Assembly (NCBI GenBank): GCA_018819105.1
Contig: JAHJQV010000065.1
Coordinates: forward strand, 1-64,000
Length of the DNA: 64,000 bases
Direction: 5' to 3'
From: Gammaproteobacteria bacterium
GTDB lineage: Bacteria > Pseudomonadota > Gammaproteobacteria > Xanthomonadales > Wenzhouxiangellaceae
In this document: positions 18,843 through 28,400 of the stretch, piece after piece
Layout of the letters: the number at the start of each line of letters is the position of its first letter
Position numbering within the stretch: the stretch's first letter is position 1
The notes under the pieces: model-generated
What the model was told of the DNA's origin: nothing
The model's database searches: none
What the model saw: only the letters and a program-made list of their open reading frames with translations
Translations under genes and position numbers: made by a program

Positions 18843-18961
18843 TGAGTTGCATCGGAAACAGTGCGCCCGCTGACTCCCCCAATGGAGACCGATGACAACC
18901 CCATTTCCTTCCCGGCCTGGCCGGAACTGTGAGCGGATCAGTCTCTGATCCGCTTTTTTTT
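18843..18961 (+). ncRNA. Candidate small RNA downstream of pyrF
   Basis: About 119 bases lie between a good promoter match and a strong intrinsic terminator, with no convincing open frame. The stretch has four GGA triplets, three of them in single-stranded or hairpin settings, CATCGG/CCGATG arms that could pair, and a small CCGG-CCGG stem. GGA-rich short RNAs can sequester CsrA/RsmA. That role, and even transcription, is inference; the alternative is that this is only the 3' end of the pyrF transcript. Confidence 0.35.
18932..18961 (+). terminator. Strong Rho-independent terminator
   Basis: A perfect 10-bp stem AGCGGATCAG/CTGATCCGCT with a TCT loop is followed by eight T residues. It ends either the candidate small RNA or the pyrF transcript; vapC on the other strand begins its 3' end about 150 bases further. 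Confidence 0.92.
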
Positions 18962-19108
18962 GCCCCAGTTGTCTGCTTGCGTCACGATTGATTTTCGTTG
19001 CACCCGGTTCAGCAGGCAGTGCATGGACCTGCGTGGCTTTCATGACTGGGAGCGCACGGCATACTGTGACGTCCGGGGCGCACCGAAAAGCGCTGCGCAC
19101 AGAGGTGT

Positions 19109-19501
19109 TCAGAGATTCCCCAATCGATACGGAATCAATACCTCAGGATCTCCTCCGGGCTGAAAATCACGTGTATTTCGAGTCACCAGCGTCAATCCGT
19201 GGGCGCGGGCGATTGCAGCCTGGATTGCATCCGGCAGCTTCCAGGACGAAACGCGACGCAGGCGCGCTGCATCGTCTGCTATCTCAGTGGTCATCGGCAA
19301 GGTCGGGAATGTATCCAGCAGCTTACGCGCAAGCAGCACCGAGCCCGCGTCGAATCCGACCAGCACTTCGGCGCGGGTGATCACCGACAGTGCCGACTCC
19401 GAGCCATGCGAGCTGATGAAGGCCGTTGCCAACTTGATGCCATTAAAGTGATCAATCAGAATGACCGAATCGAGCAGATAGATCACTCGCGCCGATCCCA
19501 T
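19109..19501 (-). CDS. vapC: PIN-domain toxin, VapC type
   Basis: Metal-dependent ribonuclease toxin. The PIN-domain acidic residues are visible in YLLDSVILIDHF, TRAEVLVGF and LPDAIQAAIARAHGLTLVTRN, ending TRDF. Two starts are possible: ATG at 19501 (130 residues, overlapping the antitoxin by 19 bases) or GTG at 19486, which overlaps the antitoxin stop as GTGA and gives YLLDS at the very N-terminus, as in most VapC proteins. The second is attractive. Target RNA unknown. Confidence 0.88.
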   Translation of the reverse strand: MGSARVIYLLDSVILIDHFNGIKLATAFISSHGSESALSVITRAEVLVGFDAGSVLLARKLLDTFPTLPMTTEIADDAARLRRVSSWKLPDAIQAAIARAHGLTLVTRNTRDFQPGGDPEVLIPYRLGNL

Positions 19502-19728
19502 TCTTCACGCAGACGTTGCTGCCACGCCAGACCGTCGCCCTGACGCCAGATGCCGGCGGTATCGTTTAGCGCGCGCTGCAACGTCGGCCGGTCGGCCGCC
19601 TGTTCGCGCACCCGGTACTCGTGCACCGCCTCGCGCACCAGCCGGGCCATGGAAACACCCCGCGCGCGGGATTCGGCGTCCAGCCACTGCTTGTCCTCCG
19701 GGTCAAGATTGATCAGCGTTCTTGGCAT
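19483..19728 (-). CDS. vapB: Ribbon-helix-helix antitoxin, VapB type
   Basis: An 81-residue partner of the PIN toxin. The N-terminus (MPRTLINLDPEDKQWLDAE, ARGVSMARLVREAVHEY) is a CopG-like ribbon-helix-helix DNA-binding domain. The C-terminal part, rich in Trp, Arg and Gln, would contact the toxin. It precedes and overlaps the toxin gene. Repeats at 19742-19772 upstream are likely autoregulatory sites. Confidence 0.87.
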   Translation of the reverse strand: MPRTLINLDPEDKQWLDAESRARGVSMARLVREAVHEYRVREQAADRPTLQRALNDTAGIWRQGDGLAWQQRLREEWDRRE

Positions 19729-19741
19729 GGCTGCAGATATG

Positions 19742-19772
19742 ATGATATCGTTATAAAAAACAAATGATATCG
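19742..19772. promoter_or_regulatory. Candidate operator of the vapBC pair
   Basis: ATGATATCG occurs at 19742-19750 and again at 19764-19772, a 22-bp spacing or about two helical turns; each holds the palindrome GATATC. On the minus strand TATAAC between them could be a -10 element. Spacing and position fit ribbon-helix-helix autoregulation. Confidence 0.55.
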
Positions 19773-19968
19773 CTGCTGCTCGACCCAGTCAATATTACTC
19801 TACCCACACACATCAAACGGGATGTCATGAGGCAGCCATGAGGCAGCTGAATCAAATCAACTCAATTTACACTGCCACCGACCGTGACACAGAACCCGTC
19901 ATCACCCGGATTGTCAGCCACCACCAGACGTGCGATCATGCACGGCCCTGAGTTGAATCAACCGCTGT

Positions 19969-22584
19969 ATGGACAAACTCAATGCAAGCTGGGCCAGCTG
20001 GCGGCAACCGTATCTGTGGTGGCTGCAGCTGTTGCGCAAGATCATGCATCTGTGGGTGAAGACCACGGTGCTGCCGCAGCCGCTGTCGGATCTGCACATC
20101 GATCCCGAGCTGCCGGTTTGCTATGTGCTGGAAAACCATGCCCTGTCCTCACTGCTGATCCTGGAGCAGGTGTGCCGGCAACAGCAGCTGCCGTCGCCAT
20201 TGCAGCCGCTGCAGTTGCACAACCATCAGTTGCCGCGCAGCCATGGCTCGCTGAGCCGTTTTCGTGGTGTGCTGATCCGCCACAAGGAACTCCGCCGCAG
20301 CTCGCGCATGCTCAGTGCCCTGGTCACCGGCAGTGTGGTCGGCGACGCTGAGGATGTGCAGATTGTTCCGGTCACCGTGCTGGTGGGCCGGGCACCGGAT
20401 CAGGAAGTCAGTCTGACCAAGGTGCTGTTCAGCGAAAACTGGGACGTGGGCGGGCGCATCCGTCGCTTCTTCAGCCTGATCATCAACGGCCGCGCCACCA
20501 TGCTGCAGTTCGCCGAACCGATCCTGCTCAGCGAATTGCGCAGTGAAGGGCTGGATGATCAGCGCATCCTGCGCAAGCTCACCCGCATCCTGCGCGGCCA
20601 CTTCCGCAATACCCGCGCGGCCGCCATTGGTCCCGACCGCTCGCACCGGCGCACGCTGATCGACAGCATCGTGGCCCGCGATGTGGTGCAGCAGGCCATC
20701 GCGACCTATGCACAAAAACATGACGTGACAATAGAACAGGCGGAAAAGGAGGCGCTGGATTACGCCCGCGAGATCGCCGCCAACTATTCCTACACCATGA
20801 TACGTGCCAGCGAGCTGGCACTGCGCTGGTTCTGGAATCGCATTTATCGCGGCATTGATGTGCATCATTTTCGCGAGTTTCAGGACATCGCCAGCAGCCA
20901 TGAGATCATCTATGTGCCCTGCCATCGCAGCCACATCGATTACCTGCTGCTGTCATTCATACTCTACGAGCGCGGTTTCGTGCCGCCGCACATCGCCGCC
21001 GGCATCAATCTGAACCTGCCGGTGCTGGGCTCGTTTCTGCGCCGCGGCGGCGCCTTCTTTCTGCGCCGCAGTTTTCGCAGTCAGGCCCTGTATACCACGG
21101 TGTTCAACGAATACGTCAGCACCCTGCTGGCCAAGGGTGTACACATCGAATACTTCATCGAGGGCACGCGCAGCCGCACCGGCCGGCTGCTGCCGCCCAA
21201 GGTGGGCATGCTGGCCATGACTGTGCGCGCCTACCTGCAGAACCCGGAACGCCCGGTCATGTTCCAGCCGGTACACATCGGCTACGAGGCGCTGGTGGAA
21301 GGCAAAAGCTACGATCATGAACTGCGCGGGGCCGGCAAGCGCAAGGAGTCCTGGCGCGATCTGATCATGAGCGTGATCAGCATCCTGCGGCGCAACTATG
21401 GCCAGGTCAATGTCAGTTTCGGCGAGCCCATCCTGCTTACACGCATGCTGGAAAAACATCACGAGGACTGGAACCAGGAACCGCTGGAACAGCAGCTGAA
21501 ACAGCAATGGCTGAACCCGGTGATCGACGACATCGCCTGGAATATCATGGCCAACATCAACGCCGCCACGCACGTCAACCCGGTCAATCTGCTGGCCATA
21601 TGCCTGCTGGCGTCGCGCCAGAATGCACTGGATGAACAGGATCTGCGCCAGCTGCTGGCGGTGTATCAGCGACTGCTGCCGCAAATGCCCTATGGCGAGC
21701 GGGTCACCATGACCGAACGCACGCCGGATGAGATCATCGCCTACGGCATCGAGCTTGGCATCATCGAGCGGCGCGAGCACTCGCTGGGCAACATCATCAA
21801 GGTGCAGAAAAGCCAGCGCGTGCTGATCAGCTATTTCCGCAACAACCTGGCCCATCTGATCGCCGTGCCATCACTGATCGCCTCGTGCTTCCTGCACACA
21901 CAGAAAGTCAGCATTGCCCGCCTGCACCAGATCTGCCGGCTGGTCTACCCATTGCTGCGGCGCGAGCTGTTTCTGCCCTGGCCGGAAGCACAGCTGGAAA
22001 AAATCATCAATCATCACCTGCTGATCTTCCAGCGTCTGGGTCTGTTGCGCAAGGTGCAGCACGAACAACTCTACCAGCGCGCCAGCGGCGGCTCCAAGGA
22101 AGCCTGGCTGCTGCGCCTGATCGCACATGCCCTGCTGCAGACTCTGGAGCGCATCTACATCACCTTTGCCGTGCTGGGCAAGAACGGCAGCGGCAAACTG
22201 AACCGGGTGGAACTGGAGAAACTGTGTCAACAGTCGGCCGAGCGACTGAGCATTCTGCATCAGTTTGAATCGCCGGAATTTTATGACCGCACGCTGTTCA
22301 AGCAGCTGATCGACCAGATGCTGGAAATGGGGCTACTGCAGCGGGACGAGGAAAACCGGTTTGTTTTCGGCGACCAGCTCGACCAGCTCAACACCGATGC
22401 CAAGCTCATCCTGAGCAAGGAAATCCGCCACAGCATCCTGCAATTGGCCCCCAACAAGCAGCTGCTGGAAGCGCTCGCAGACAACAACACGCAGGCGACG
22501 GCCATCCCGGCTTCGTCCAGCAAATCCTCCCCACCGGGATCAGATCGCCCGCAACAGGCAGAAGCGGTCAACGACCGCCAATGA
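19969..22584 (+). CDS. plsB: Glycerol-3-phosphate acyltransferase PlsB
   Basis: Inner-membrane enzyme that places the first acyl chain on glycerol-3-phosphate. The 871-residue product is in the range of the long PlsB family. Acyltransferase motifs are intact: CHRSHIDYLLLSF (HX4D block), GGAFFLRRSF, YFIEGTRSRTGRLLPPK and VFQPVHIGYEALVEGKSY in slightly varied form. A hydrophobic N-terminal stretch (YLWWLQLLRKIMHLW) precedes them. A disordered Ser/Pro/Gln-rich tail ends the protein. Transcribed alone; no psd or other lipid gene adjoins. Confidence 0.96.
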   Translation: MDKLNASWASWRQPYLWWLQLLRKIMHLWVKTTVLPQPLSDLHIDPELPVCYVLENHALSSLLILEQVCRQQQLPSPLQPLQLHNHQLPRSHGSLSRFRGVLIRHKELRRSSRMLSALVTGSVVGDAEDVQIVPVTVLVGRAPDQEVSLTKVLFSENWDVGGRIRRFFSLIINGRATMLQFAEPILLSELRSEGLDDQRILRKLTRILRGHFRNTRAAAIGPDRSHRRTLIDSIVARDVVQQAIATYAQKHDVTIEQAEKEALDYAREIAANYSYTMIRASELALRWFWNRIYRGIDVHHFREFQDIASSHEIIYVPCHRSHIDYLLLSFILYERGFVPPHIAAGINLNLPVLGSFLRRGGAFFLRRSFRSQALYTTVFNEYVSTLLAKGVHIEYFIEGTRSRTGRLLPPKVGMLAMTVRAYLQNPERPVMFQPVHIGYEALVEGKSYDHELRGAGKRKESWRDLIMSVISILRRNYGQVNVSFGEPILLTRMLEKHHEDWNQEPLEQQLKQQWLNPVIDDIAWNIMANINAATHVNPVNLLAICLLASRQNALDEQDLRQLLAVYQRLLPQMPYGERVTMTERTPDEIIAYGIELGIIERREHSLGNIIKVQKSQRVLISYFRNNLAHLIAVPSLIASCFLHTQKVSIARLHQICRLVYPLLRRELFLPWPEAQLEKIINHHLLIFQRLGLLRKVQHEQLYQRASGGSKEAWLLRLIAHALLQTLERIYITFAVLGKNGSGKLNRVELEKLCQQSAERLSILHQFESPEFYDRTLFKQLIDQMLEMGLLQRDEENRFVFGDQLDQLNTDAKLILSKEIRHSILQLAPNKQLLEALADNNTQATAIPASSSKSSPPGSDRPQQAEAVNDRQ

Positions 22585-22753
22585 TTCAGCCATGCAGTGC
22601 CCGGGTGCCGCGTGCTGGAACAGCACAGGATGCCGATACTGTTGGCATCGACACGTTCACTGCACTGATCAGATTAATCTGGTTGGGGTAAACCAATCTG
22701 TGCAAGGCTGTAATCTGTGACCAGTTCAATTGGCACAGGCTGCGGCGTACCGC

Positions 22754-22951
22754 TCAGGCGTCCAGGTCGGGGATGGACTTGGACTGCCAGTAGCGGATGC
22801 GGTCTTTCAAGCGCAGCTTCTGCATTTTCAGCCGCTTCAGGGTGAGCTGATCCATGCTGGGCTGCGCCGCCAGCGCGGCGATTGCCTGATCCAGATCACG
22901 ATGCTGCTGGCGCAGCTCGTAGAGGGTTTCTGCTATGGTCTGTTCGGTCAC
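22754..22951 (-). CDS. YdcH/DUF465 family small protein
   Basis: A 65-residue all-helical protein. The pattern of a first charged helix ([15 protein letters not shown]) and a second one, [17 protein letters not shown], is that of the DUF465 (YdcH) family, short two-helix proteins of unknown function. Its start lies 52 bases from the divergent ttcA start, so they share a regulatory region. Confidence 0.85.
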   Translation of the reverse strand: MTEQTIAETLYELRQQHRDLDQAIAALAAQPSMDQLTLKRLKMQKLRLKDRIRYWQSKSIPDLDA

Positions 22952-23003
22952 CGGGCAAGGCTCACTGGCAGCGATCGGTCAATTGCATTACGATACCCCT
23001 GCC

Positions 23004-23912
23004 ATGAGCGCGATACAAGCACGCAAGCAGCAATACGGTGACAACAAGCTGGTGCAGCGACTGCAGCGCCAGGTTGGCCGTGCCATTGCCGATTTCAGCA
23101 TGATCGAAGCCGGCGATCGCGTCATGGTGTGCCTGTCCGGCGGCAAGGACTCCTATGCGCTGCTGGACATTCTGCTGGCACTGCAGGCGCGGGCGCCGAT
23201 TGATTTCAGTCTGCTCGCGGTCAATCTGGACCAGAAACAACCCGGCTTTCCGGCGCATGTACTGCCCGGCTATCTGCGCCGGCAAAAGGTGGATTTTCAT
23301 ATCATCGAGCAGGACACCTACAGCGTGGTCCAGCGCGTGGTGCCAGCGGGCAAGACCACCTGCGGCCTGTGTTCGCGGCTGCGGCGCGGTGCCCTGTACC
23401 AGTTTGCTGCAGAGCACGGCATCAGCAAAATTGCGCTGGGCCATCATCTGGATGACATTGTCGAAACGCTGTTTCTGAATCTGTTTTACGGTGGCAAGCT
23501 CAAGGCCATGCCACCCAAGCTGCGCAGCGACGATGGCCGCAATGTGGTCATCCGGCCGCTGGCCTACTGTCGGGAACGTGATCTGCAGCGGCTGGCTGAG
23601 CTGCGCGACTTTCCGCTGATCCCCTGCGATCTGTGCGGCAGCCAGCCCAACCTGCAGCGACAGGCGATCAAGCAGCAGTTGCAGCAGTGGGACCGGCAGT
23701 ATCCCGGTCGCGTCGAGAACATCTTCCGCGCCATCGGCAATGTGCAGCCTTCGCAACTGGCCGACCCCAGCCTGTTTGACTTCGCCAGCCTGCAGGCCAC
23801 CGCCAACGTTAATGTCGACGCCAGCATGCCGTGCAGTTCCGCGCCGCTGCCGTGGGCACTGCAGGACCAACCAGAAACAACCTCAGAATTGCACAACACC
23901 AGCAGCGGATAA
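23004..23912 (+). CDS. ttcA: tRNA 2-thiocytidine synthetase TtcA
   Basis: ATP- and iron-sulfur-dependent enzyme that thiolates cytidine 32 of certain tRNAs. The 302-residue product has the PP-loop [16 protein letters not shown] near residue 40, the cluster cysteines in [12 protein letters not shown] and later in CDLCGSQPN, and [20 protein letters not shown]. The start [16 protein letters not shown] is chosen; the longer frame adds 23 residues without family match. The next gene starts 7 bases downstream, so the two may be co-transcribed. Confidence 0.96.
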   Translation: MSAIQARKQQYGDNKLVQRLQRQVGRAIADFSMIEAGDRVMVCLSGGKDSYALLDILLALQARAPIDFSLLAVNLDQKQPGFPAHVLPGYLRRQKVDFHIIEQDTYSVVQRVVPAGKTTCGLCSRLRRGALYQFAAEHGISKIALGHHLDDIVETLFLNLFYGGKLKAMPPKLRSDDGRNVVIRPLAYCRERDLQRLAELRDFPLIPCDLCGSQPNLQRQAIKQQLQQWDRQYPGRVENIFRAIGNVQPSQLADPSLFDFASLQATANVNVDASMPCSSAPLPWALQDQPETTSELHNTSSG

Positions 23913-23919
23913 GCACAGC

Positions 23920-25101
23920 ATGCAGCATAAGCCACCAGCACAGCCTGATCCCGGGCTGAGCGCAGATTCCAGCCACAGCCCGGACCAGCGTATAGGCCCC
24001 AACATCAGCACGCGCCGCCGCCAGCTGCTGCAGGGGGCCGGTGCCATGGCCGGTGCCGCCGTACTTGCCGCCTGTGGCCAGCAAGCCGAACGCGGCAGCG
24101 ACAGCGCTGAGCAGCCGCGCCGGCGCTGGAAAATGGTCACCACCTGGCCGCGTGATCTGCCCGGGGTGGGCAGCGGCGCGCAGCGGCTGGCCGATCGCAT
24201 CGGCGAGTTGAGCAACGGCCGCCTGCAGATTGAACTGTACGGTGCCGGTGAACTGGTACCAGCGTTCGAGGTGTTTGACACGGTCAGTTCAGGCACCGCC
24301 GAGATGGGGCATGGTGCCGCCTATTACTGGAAAGGCAAGATTCCGGCCAGCCAGTTCTTCGGCAGCGTGCCGTTTGGCATGACTGCCGCCGAGACCACTT
24401 CCTGGCTCTACTACGGTGGCGGTCTGGAGCTGTGGCAGGGCATTTACCGCCCCCACGGTGTACAGGTGTTCGCCGCCGGCAACACCGGCGTGCAGATGGG
24501 CGGCTGGTACAACCGGCCGATCGACAGCAGCGCGGATCTGCGCGGCCTGAAAATCCGCATCCCCGGACTCGGTGGCGAAGTGATGCGCCGGCTGGGTGCC
24601 AACGTGATCAATCTGCCCGGCTCAGAGATCTTTACCGCCCTGTCCACCGGTGTGATTGATGCCACCGAATGGATTGGCCCGTGGAACGATCTGACCTTCG
24701 GCCTGCACCAGGCGGCACAGTATTACTACTACCCCGGCTGGCAGGAACCCGGCTCGACGCTGGAATGCCTGATCAACGCCAAGGCCTGGAATGAGCTGCC
24801 GGCCAATCTGCAGGCCATTGTGCGCATCGCCTGCCAGTCGATCACGCTGGACATCCATGCCGAGTACACCTCGCGCAATCAGCAGGCACTGCAGACGCTG
24901 GTCGGTGAGCACGGCGTCGAGCTGCGCCAGTTCCCGGAACAGGTGCTCGCCGAGCTGCGCAAAACCTCAGCACAGGTGTTGCAGGAGCTCAGCGAATCCG
25001 ATCCGGACAGCGCCGAAATTTATGCTTCCTATCAGGCTTTCCTGCGCAATGTGCGCGAGTGGACAGCAAAATCCGAGCAGGTATATCTGCAGCATCGTTG
25101 A
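23920..25101 (+). CDS. TRAP-type solute-binding protein (DctP/TakP family)
   Basis: Extracytoplasmic binding protein of a TRAP transporter. The 393-residue product has a twin-arginine signal (STRRRQLLQGAGAMAG) ending in LAAC, so it may be a Tat-exported lipoprotein. The mature part carries WKMVTTWPRDLPGVGSGA, GAGELVPAFEVFD, NTGVQMGGWYNRPI, LRGLKIRIPGLGGEVM and IDATEWIGPWNDL, which match the TakP-like group that binds 2-oxo acids as dimers. The membrane subunits DctQ and DctM are not in the window, so the partner transporter is elsewhere or missing. Confidence 0.9.
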   Translation: MQHKPPAQPDPGLSADSSHSPDQRIGPNISTRRRQLLQGAGAMAGAAVLAACGQQAERGSDSAEQPRRRWKMVTTWPRDLPGVGSGAQRLADRIGELSNGRLQIELYGAGELVPAFEVFDTVSSGTAEMGHGAAYYWKGKIPASQFFGSVPFGMTAAETTSWLYYGGGLELWQGIYRPHGVQVFAAGNTGVQMGGWYNRPIDSSADLRGLKIRIPGLGGEVMRRLGANVINLPGSEIFTALSTGVIDATEWIGPWNDLTFGLHQAAQYYYYPGWQEPGSTLECLINAKAWNELPANLQAIVRIACQSITLDIHAEYTSRNQQALQTLVGEHGVELRQFPEQVLAELRKTSAQVLQELSESDPDSAEIYASYQAFLRNVREWTAKSEQVYLQHR

Positions 25102-25120
25102 TGTATATGCAATGGCCTGT

Positions 25121-25141
25121 TTATCCACAGATTTATCCACA
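25121..25141 (+). repeat. Two DnaA-box-like 9-mers
   Basis: TTATCCACA occurs at 25121-25129 and 25133-25141, matching the DnaA box consensus exactly, spaced 12 bases start to start. The second overlaps the left arm of the long inverted repeat that follows. No origin-type context (AT-rich unwinding element, dnaA or dnaN) is present, so function as DnaA sites is doubtful. Confidence 0.5.
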
Positions 25142-25460
25142 GATTACACCGATTACACAGACTTAAATCCCCGCATTTTTTTGGTCACTATCGGCCACGA
25201 GCAGATATTTATTAACCACGAATGAAGTAGAATTCTCGAATGAAGTACAATTTTGGATAGCCTCCACAACCCTGCGCAAAACCACTCACAATTTTGCAGC
25301 CTGCGGCTGAGTAGCCACCCTGCAGGGGCATGCTTGCAAGCGAACCATCCGAACCCCTGATATCAGTCCCGATGCGCTTGTGGGCAATCTCCAGTGCTGG
25401 ATGCCTTACAAAAACCATCCCTTACAATAACCATCTGTGTAATCGGTGTAATCTGTGGAT
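25135..25460. repeat. Perfect 27-bp inverted repeat enclosing 272 bp
   Basis: The arm at 25135-25161 (ATCCACAGATTACACCGATT then ACACAGA) is the exact reverse complement of 25434-25460. The 272 bases between them hold no convincing gene. Near-repeats such as GATTACAC lie within each arm. This could be a non-autonomous mobile element or a repeat-flanked insertion between the TRAP gene and the CHAT gene. It fills the 378-base gap 25102-25479. Confidence 0.8.
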
Positions 25461-25479
25461 CCCTCTTAGCAGATTATCT

Positions 25480-28400
25480 TTAACCAGTCTGCACCGCCGA
25501 GCTGAGCACAAAACCGGCCCAGAAATAGGGGTGCGCGGTGGCCGGCTGCGAGCGCATCCAGGCCTGGGTCTGTTGCAGTGCATGGGCGCTGTCCAGCCGA
25601 TCCACCAGCAGGTACTGGTAGAAGCGCTGCATGAACATGGCGGTGCGATGATCGTCCACCTTCCACAATGACGACAGCACCTGCTCGGCACCGGCAATCA
25701 GAAACGGTCGCGCCAGACTCATCGCGCCGTCGCCGGCGATGATGCGTCCCTGCCCGGTTTCACAGCCACTGAGCACCACCAGCCGGGCCTGCAGATCCAG
25801 CCCCAGAATGTCATGCGGTCGCAACAGCGCCGGTCCATTGCCGTGCTCGTTGGCCAGCAGCAGCGATGACAGCATCGGATACTGCAGATCAACCAGACCG
25901 TGCGAGGCAATGTGCACCAGCTGATAGTCGGCCAGCCCACCGCCGGTAATGAATTCACTGCTGGCAACCCGCCCCAGGCGCAGATCAACCCTGGTCGACG
26001 ACTGCAGAGCGGCAATGGCTTCGGCCTCGCGGCGCGTGCCGGGCAGGCGCGCACTGCCGGTATCGCGCAGCAGGCGGCCGACCAGACTGTTGCGCGGATA
26101 CAACGGGCTGGGTTCATCCGCCCCCTCCCAGTCGGGGTCGGCCAGCACCAGCATGGTTTGCTGTCCGCTGCCGGCCGCGGTTGAGGCCGTGGGATTCGAC
26201 GCGTCGCCATGGTCGTGCTCAGCGGACCCGGCCAGATCCTGCGCGGACGCTGGCTGCAGCTGCCCAGATTGCGCCAGCAGCGCAGCCGATGGCACCGACA
26301 GCAGTGGTTTGTCGGCCAGAGCATGCACTGTGTCCTGCGCATCGGCATAGGTGAGCAGCGCAAAGGGCAGCGAGTTGAGCACCGCATCGGCCTGCACCAG
26401 CACCTCGCTGGCAGCGGCCAGCTGTGCGGCGGCCGGAGCCAGCAGACTCTGCCCCAGTTCGGCGGCCAGTTGTTCGATACGACCGCGCGCATTGCGCGGA
26501 TGCTGCGCCTGCTGCAGCAGCGAGCGCACCTGCATGGCGATGGTCTCGGTGGCACCCAGTTTGTGATCACGCACGCTGGTCTGATCGATGACCCAGACCA
26601 GCAGCTCATCGCCGCGCAGATAGTAACTGAGCAGCAACTGATCGGGGTGCAGCAGCGACTGCAGCTTTTCCAGCGACAACTGTGCGGTGACCGAATTGTT
26701 CAACAGGCCACTGTCATCACTGCGCAGCAGTGTTTCGATGCGATCGATCTCGCGGCGTGCGGCCAGCACCGCGCTGGCGTGGTTGGCACCCTGCTCGGCA
26801 CCGGGCGTCAGCGTCATCTGATGCAATTGCGTCACCGCCCGGGCGCGCTGATCCAGCAGTGGCTGCTGCTGCGCACGCTGCTGTGCACCGACGCGTTCCA
26901 GACGCAGTTCCTGCAGACTGCGCGCACGCGCCTGCTCGGCCACGCGCCAGGCTTCACGTGGCTGGCCATCGTCAAGCAGCGCCGCCACCTGGCGATCGTA
27001 CAGCGAGCGCCGCGCGGCGAGAAACTCGGCCTGACGCAACGCTGGCAACTGGCCCGAGCGCAGCGTCTCGGCCAGCGCGATGGCGCGCGCATTGATGCGC
27101 AGGGCGGCCTGGCGATCACCGGCGCTCTGCTCCAGTTGTGCCAGGCGATCCAGTGTCTCGAATTCGGCCAGCACATCGGCAGACTGATCCAGTTGCTGCA
27201 GGGCCAGCTGCAGGCTTTGCCGTGCTGCCGCAAGATCGCCGCTTGCCAGCTGGGCCTGACCAAGTCTGGACAAGGTGATCGCCGCCTCCGGCTGGGCGTC
27301 CAGATCACTCAGTTCCTGCTGCGTGGTGCGCAGCAGCGGCAGTGCACGCGCGGCGTCGCCCTGCAGCAGCAGCAGGTAAGCCAGTTCGGCGCGCACGCTG
27401 AGCATCTCAATGCGCATGTCGGCCTGCTGGTACTGACCGGCTGCCTGCTCGAATTCGTTTTTCGCCGCCGCAAAGCTGCCCTGCTGGCGCAAATACTCAC
27501 CCTGGTTCAGCAACAGCTTGCCGCGCGTGCTGGCGTCGTCCACGTTCAATGCCAGCGCCTGCTGCAGGTGCTGGCTGGCCGCTGCCTGATCGCCGAGCAG
27601 GGCATACAATCGACTCAGATTGAGCAGCGTCTCGGCCTGCCACAGCGCTGCATCAGTGGTTTCGAAATAATCAAGCGCTGCGGTCAGCAGCAGCAGCGCT
27701 TCATCCAGCCGTCCCTGGCGCTGCAACATCTGCGCCAGATTGCGCCGCGCCTGCTCCACCACCTGCTGTTGATCCACCAGTCCGTCAAACGCCAGCACAT
27801 TGCGCCAGTAGCGCTCAGCCAGCAGTCCTTGGCCATTGCCGTCCAGCAACAGCGCCATGTTGTTCAGCGTGTTCAGTGCGTTGGAGGGGACATTGCTGTC
27901 TTCGCGTTGCAGCATTACCATGGCCTGCTGATTATCGATCTCGCGACGCAGATCCAGCTCTCCCTGGAACACGGTCAGCGCCAGCTCATACTGGCGCAGG
28001 GCCTCGACGCGGTCACCGCGCTGCATCGCCAGCAACCCCAGGTTGTTCGCCAAACCTGCCAGAGACAATTGATCTTGTAACTGCTCGCGCAGTTGCATGG
28101 CGCGGCGGTAATGCTGCTCGGCCTGCTGCAAATGGCCCAGTCGCCAGCGGGTCAGGCCGAGCAGGTTCTCGGTGGCGGCCACGCCGCGCTGGTCTGCCAG
28201 CGTCTGGTATTGCTGCAGTAGCTGTTGATAGTGTTGCAGCGCGGCCTCCAGCTGGCCGAGATTCAGCAGATGTGCTGCCAATTCATTCCGTGCCGCAACC
28301 TGCCAGGCCAGCAAGCCGGCCTGGTCAAAACCGTTCATTGCCTGCTGCAGCAACTGCTGGATCCGGGCACTGTCCACGGCCTGGCCAAAATAGCGCTGCA

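Noticed and set aside
25121-25141. Replication origin based on two DnaA boxes
   Set aside because: Only two boxes, no AT-rich unwinding element and no dnaA, dnaN or gidA nearby; the boxes overlap an inverted repeat.
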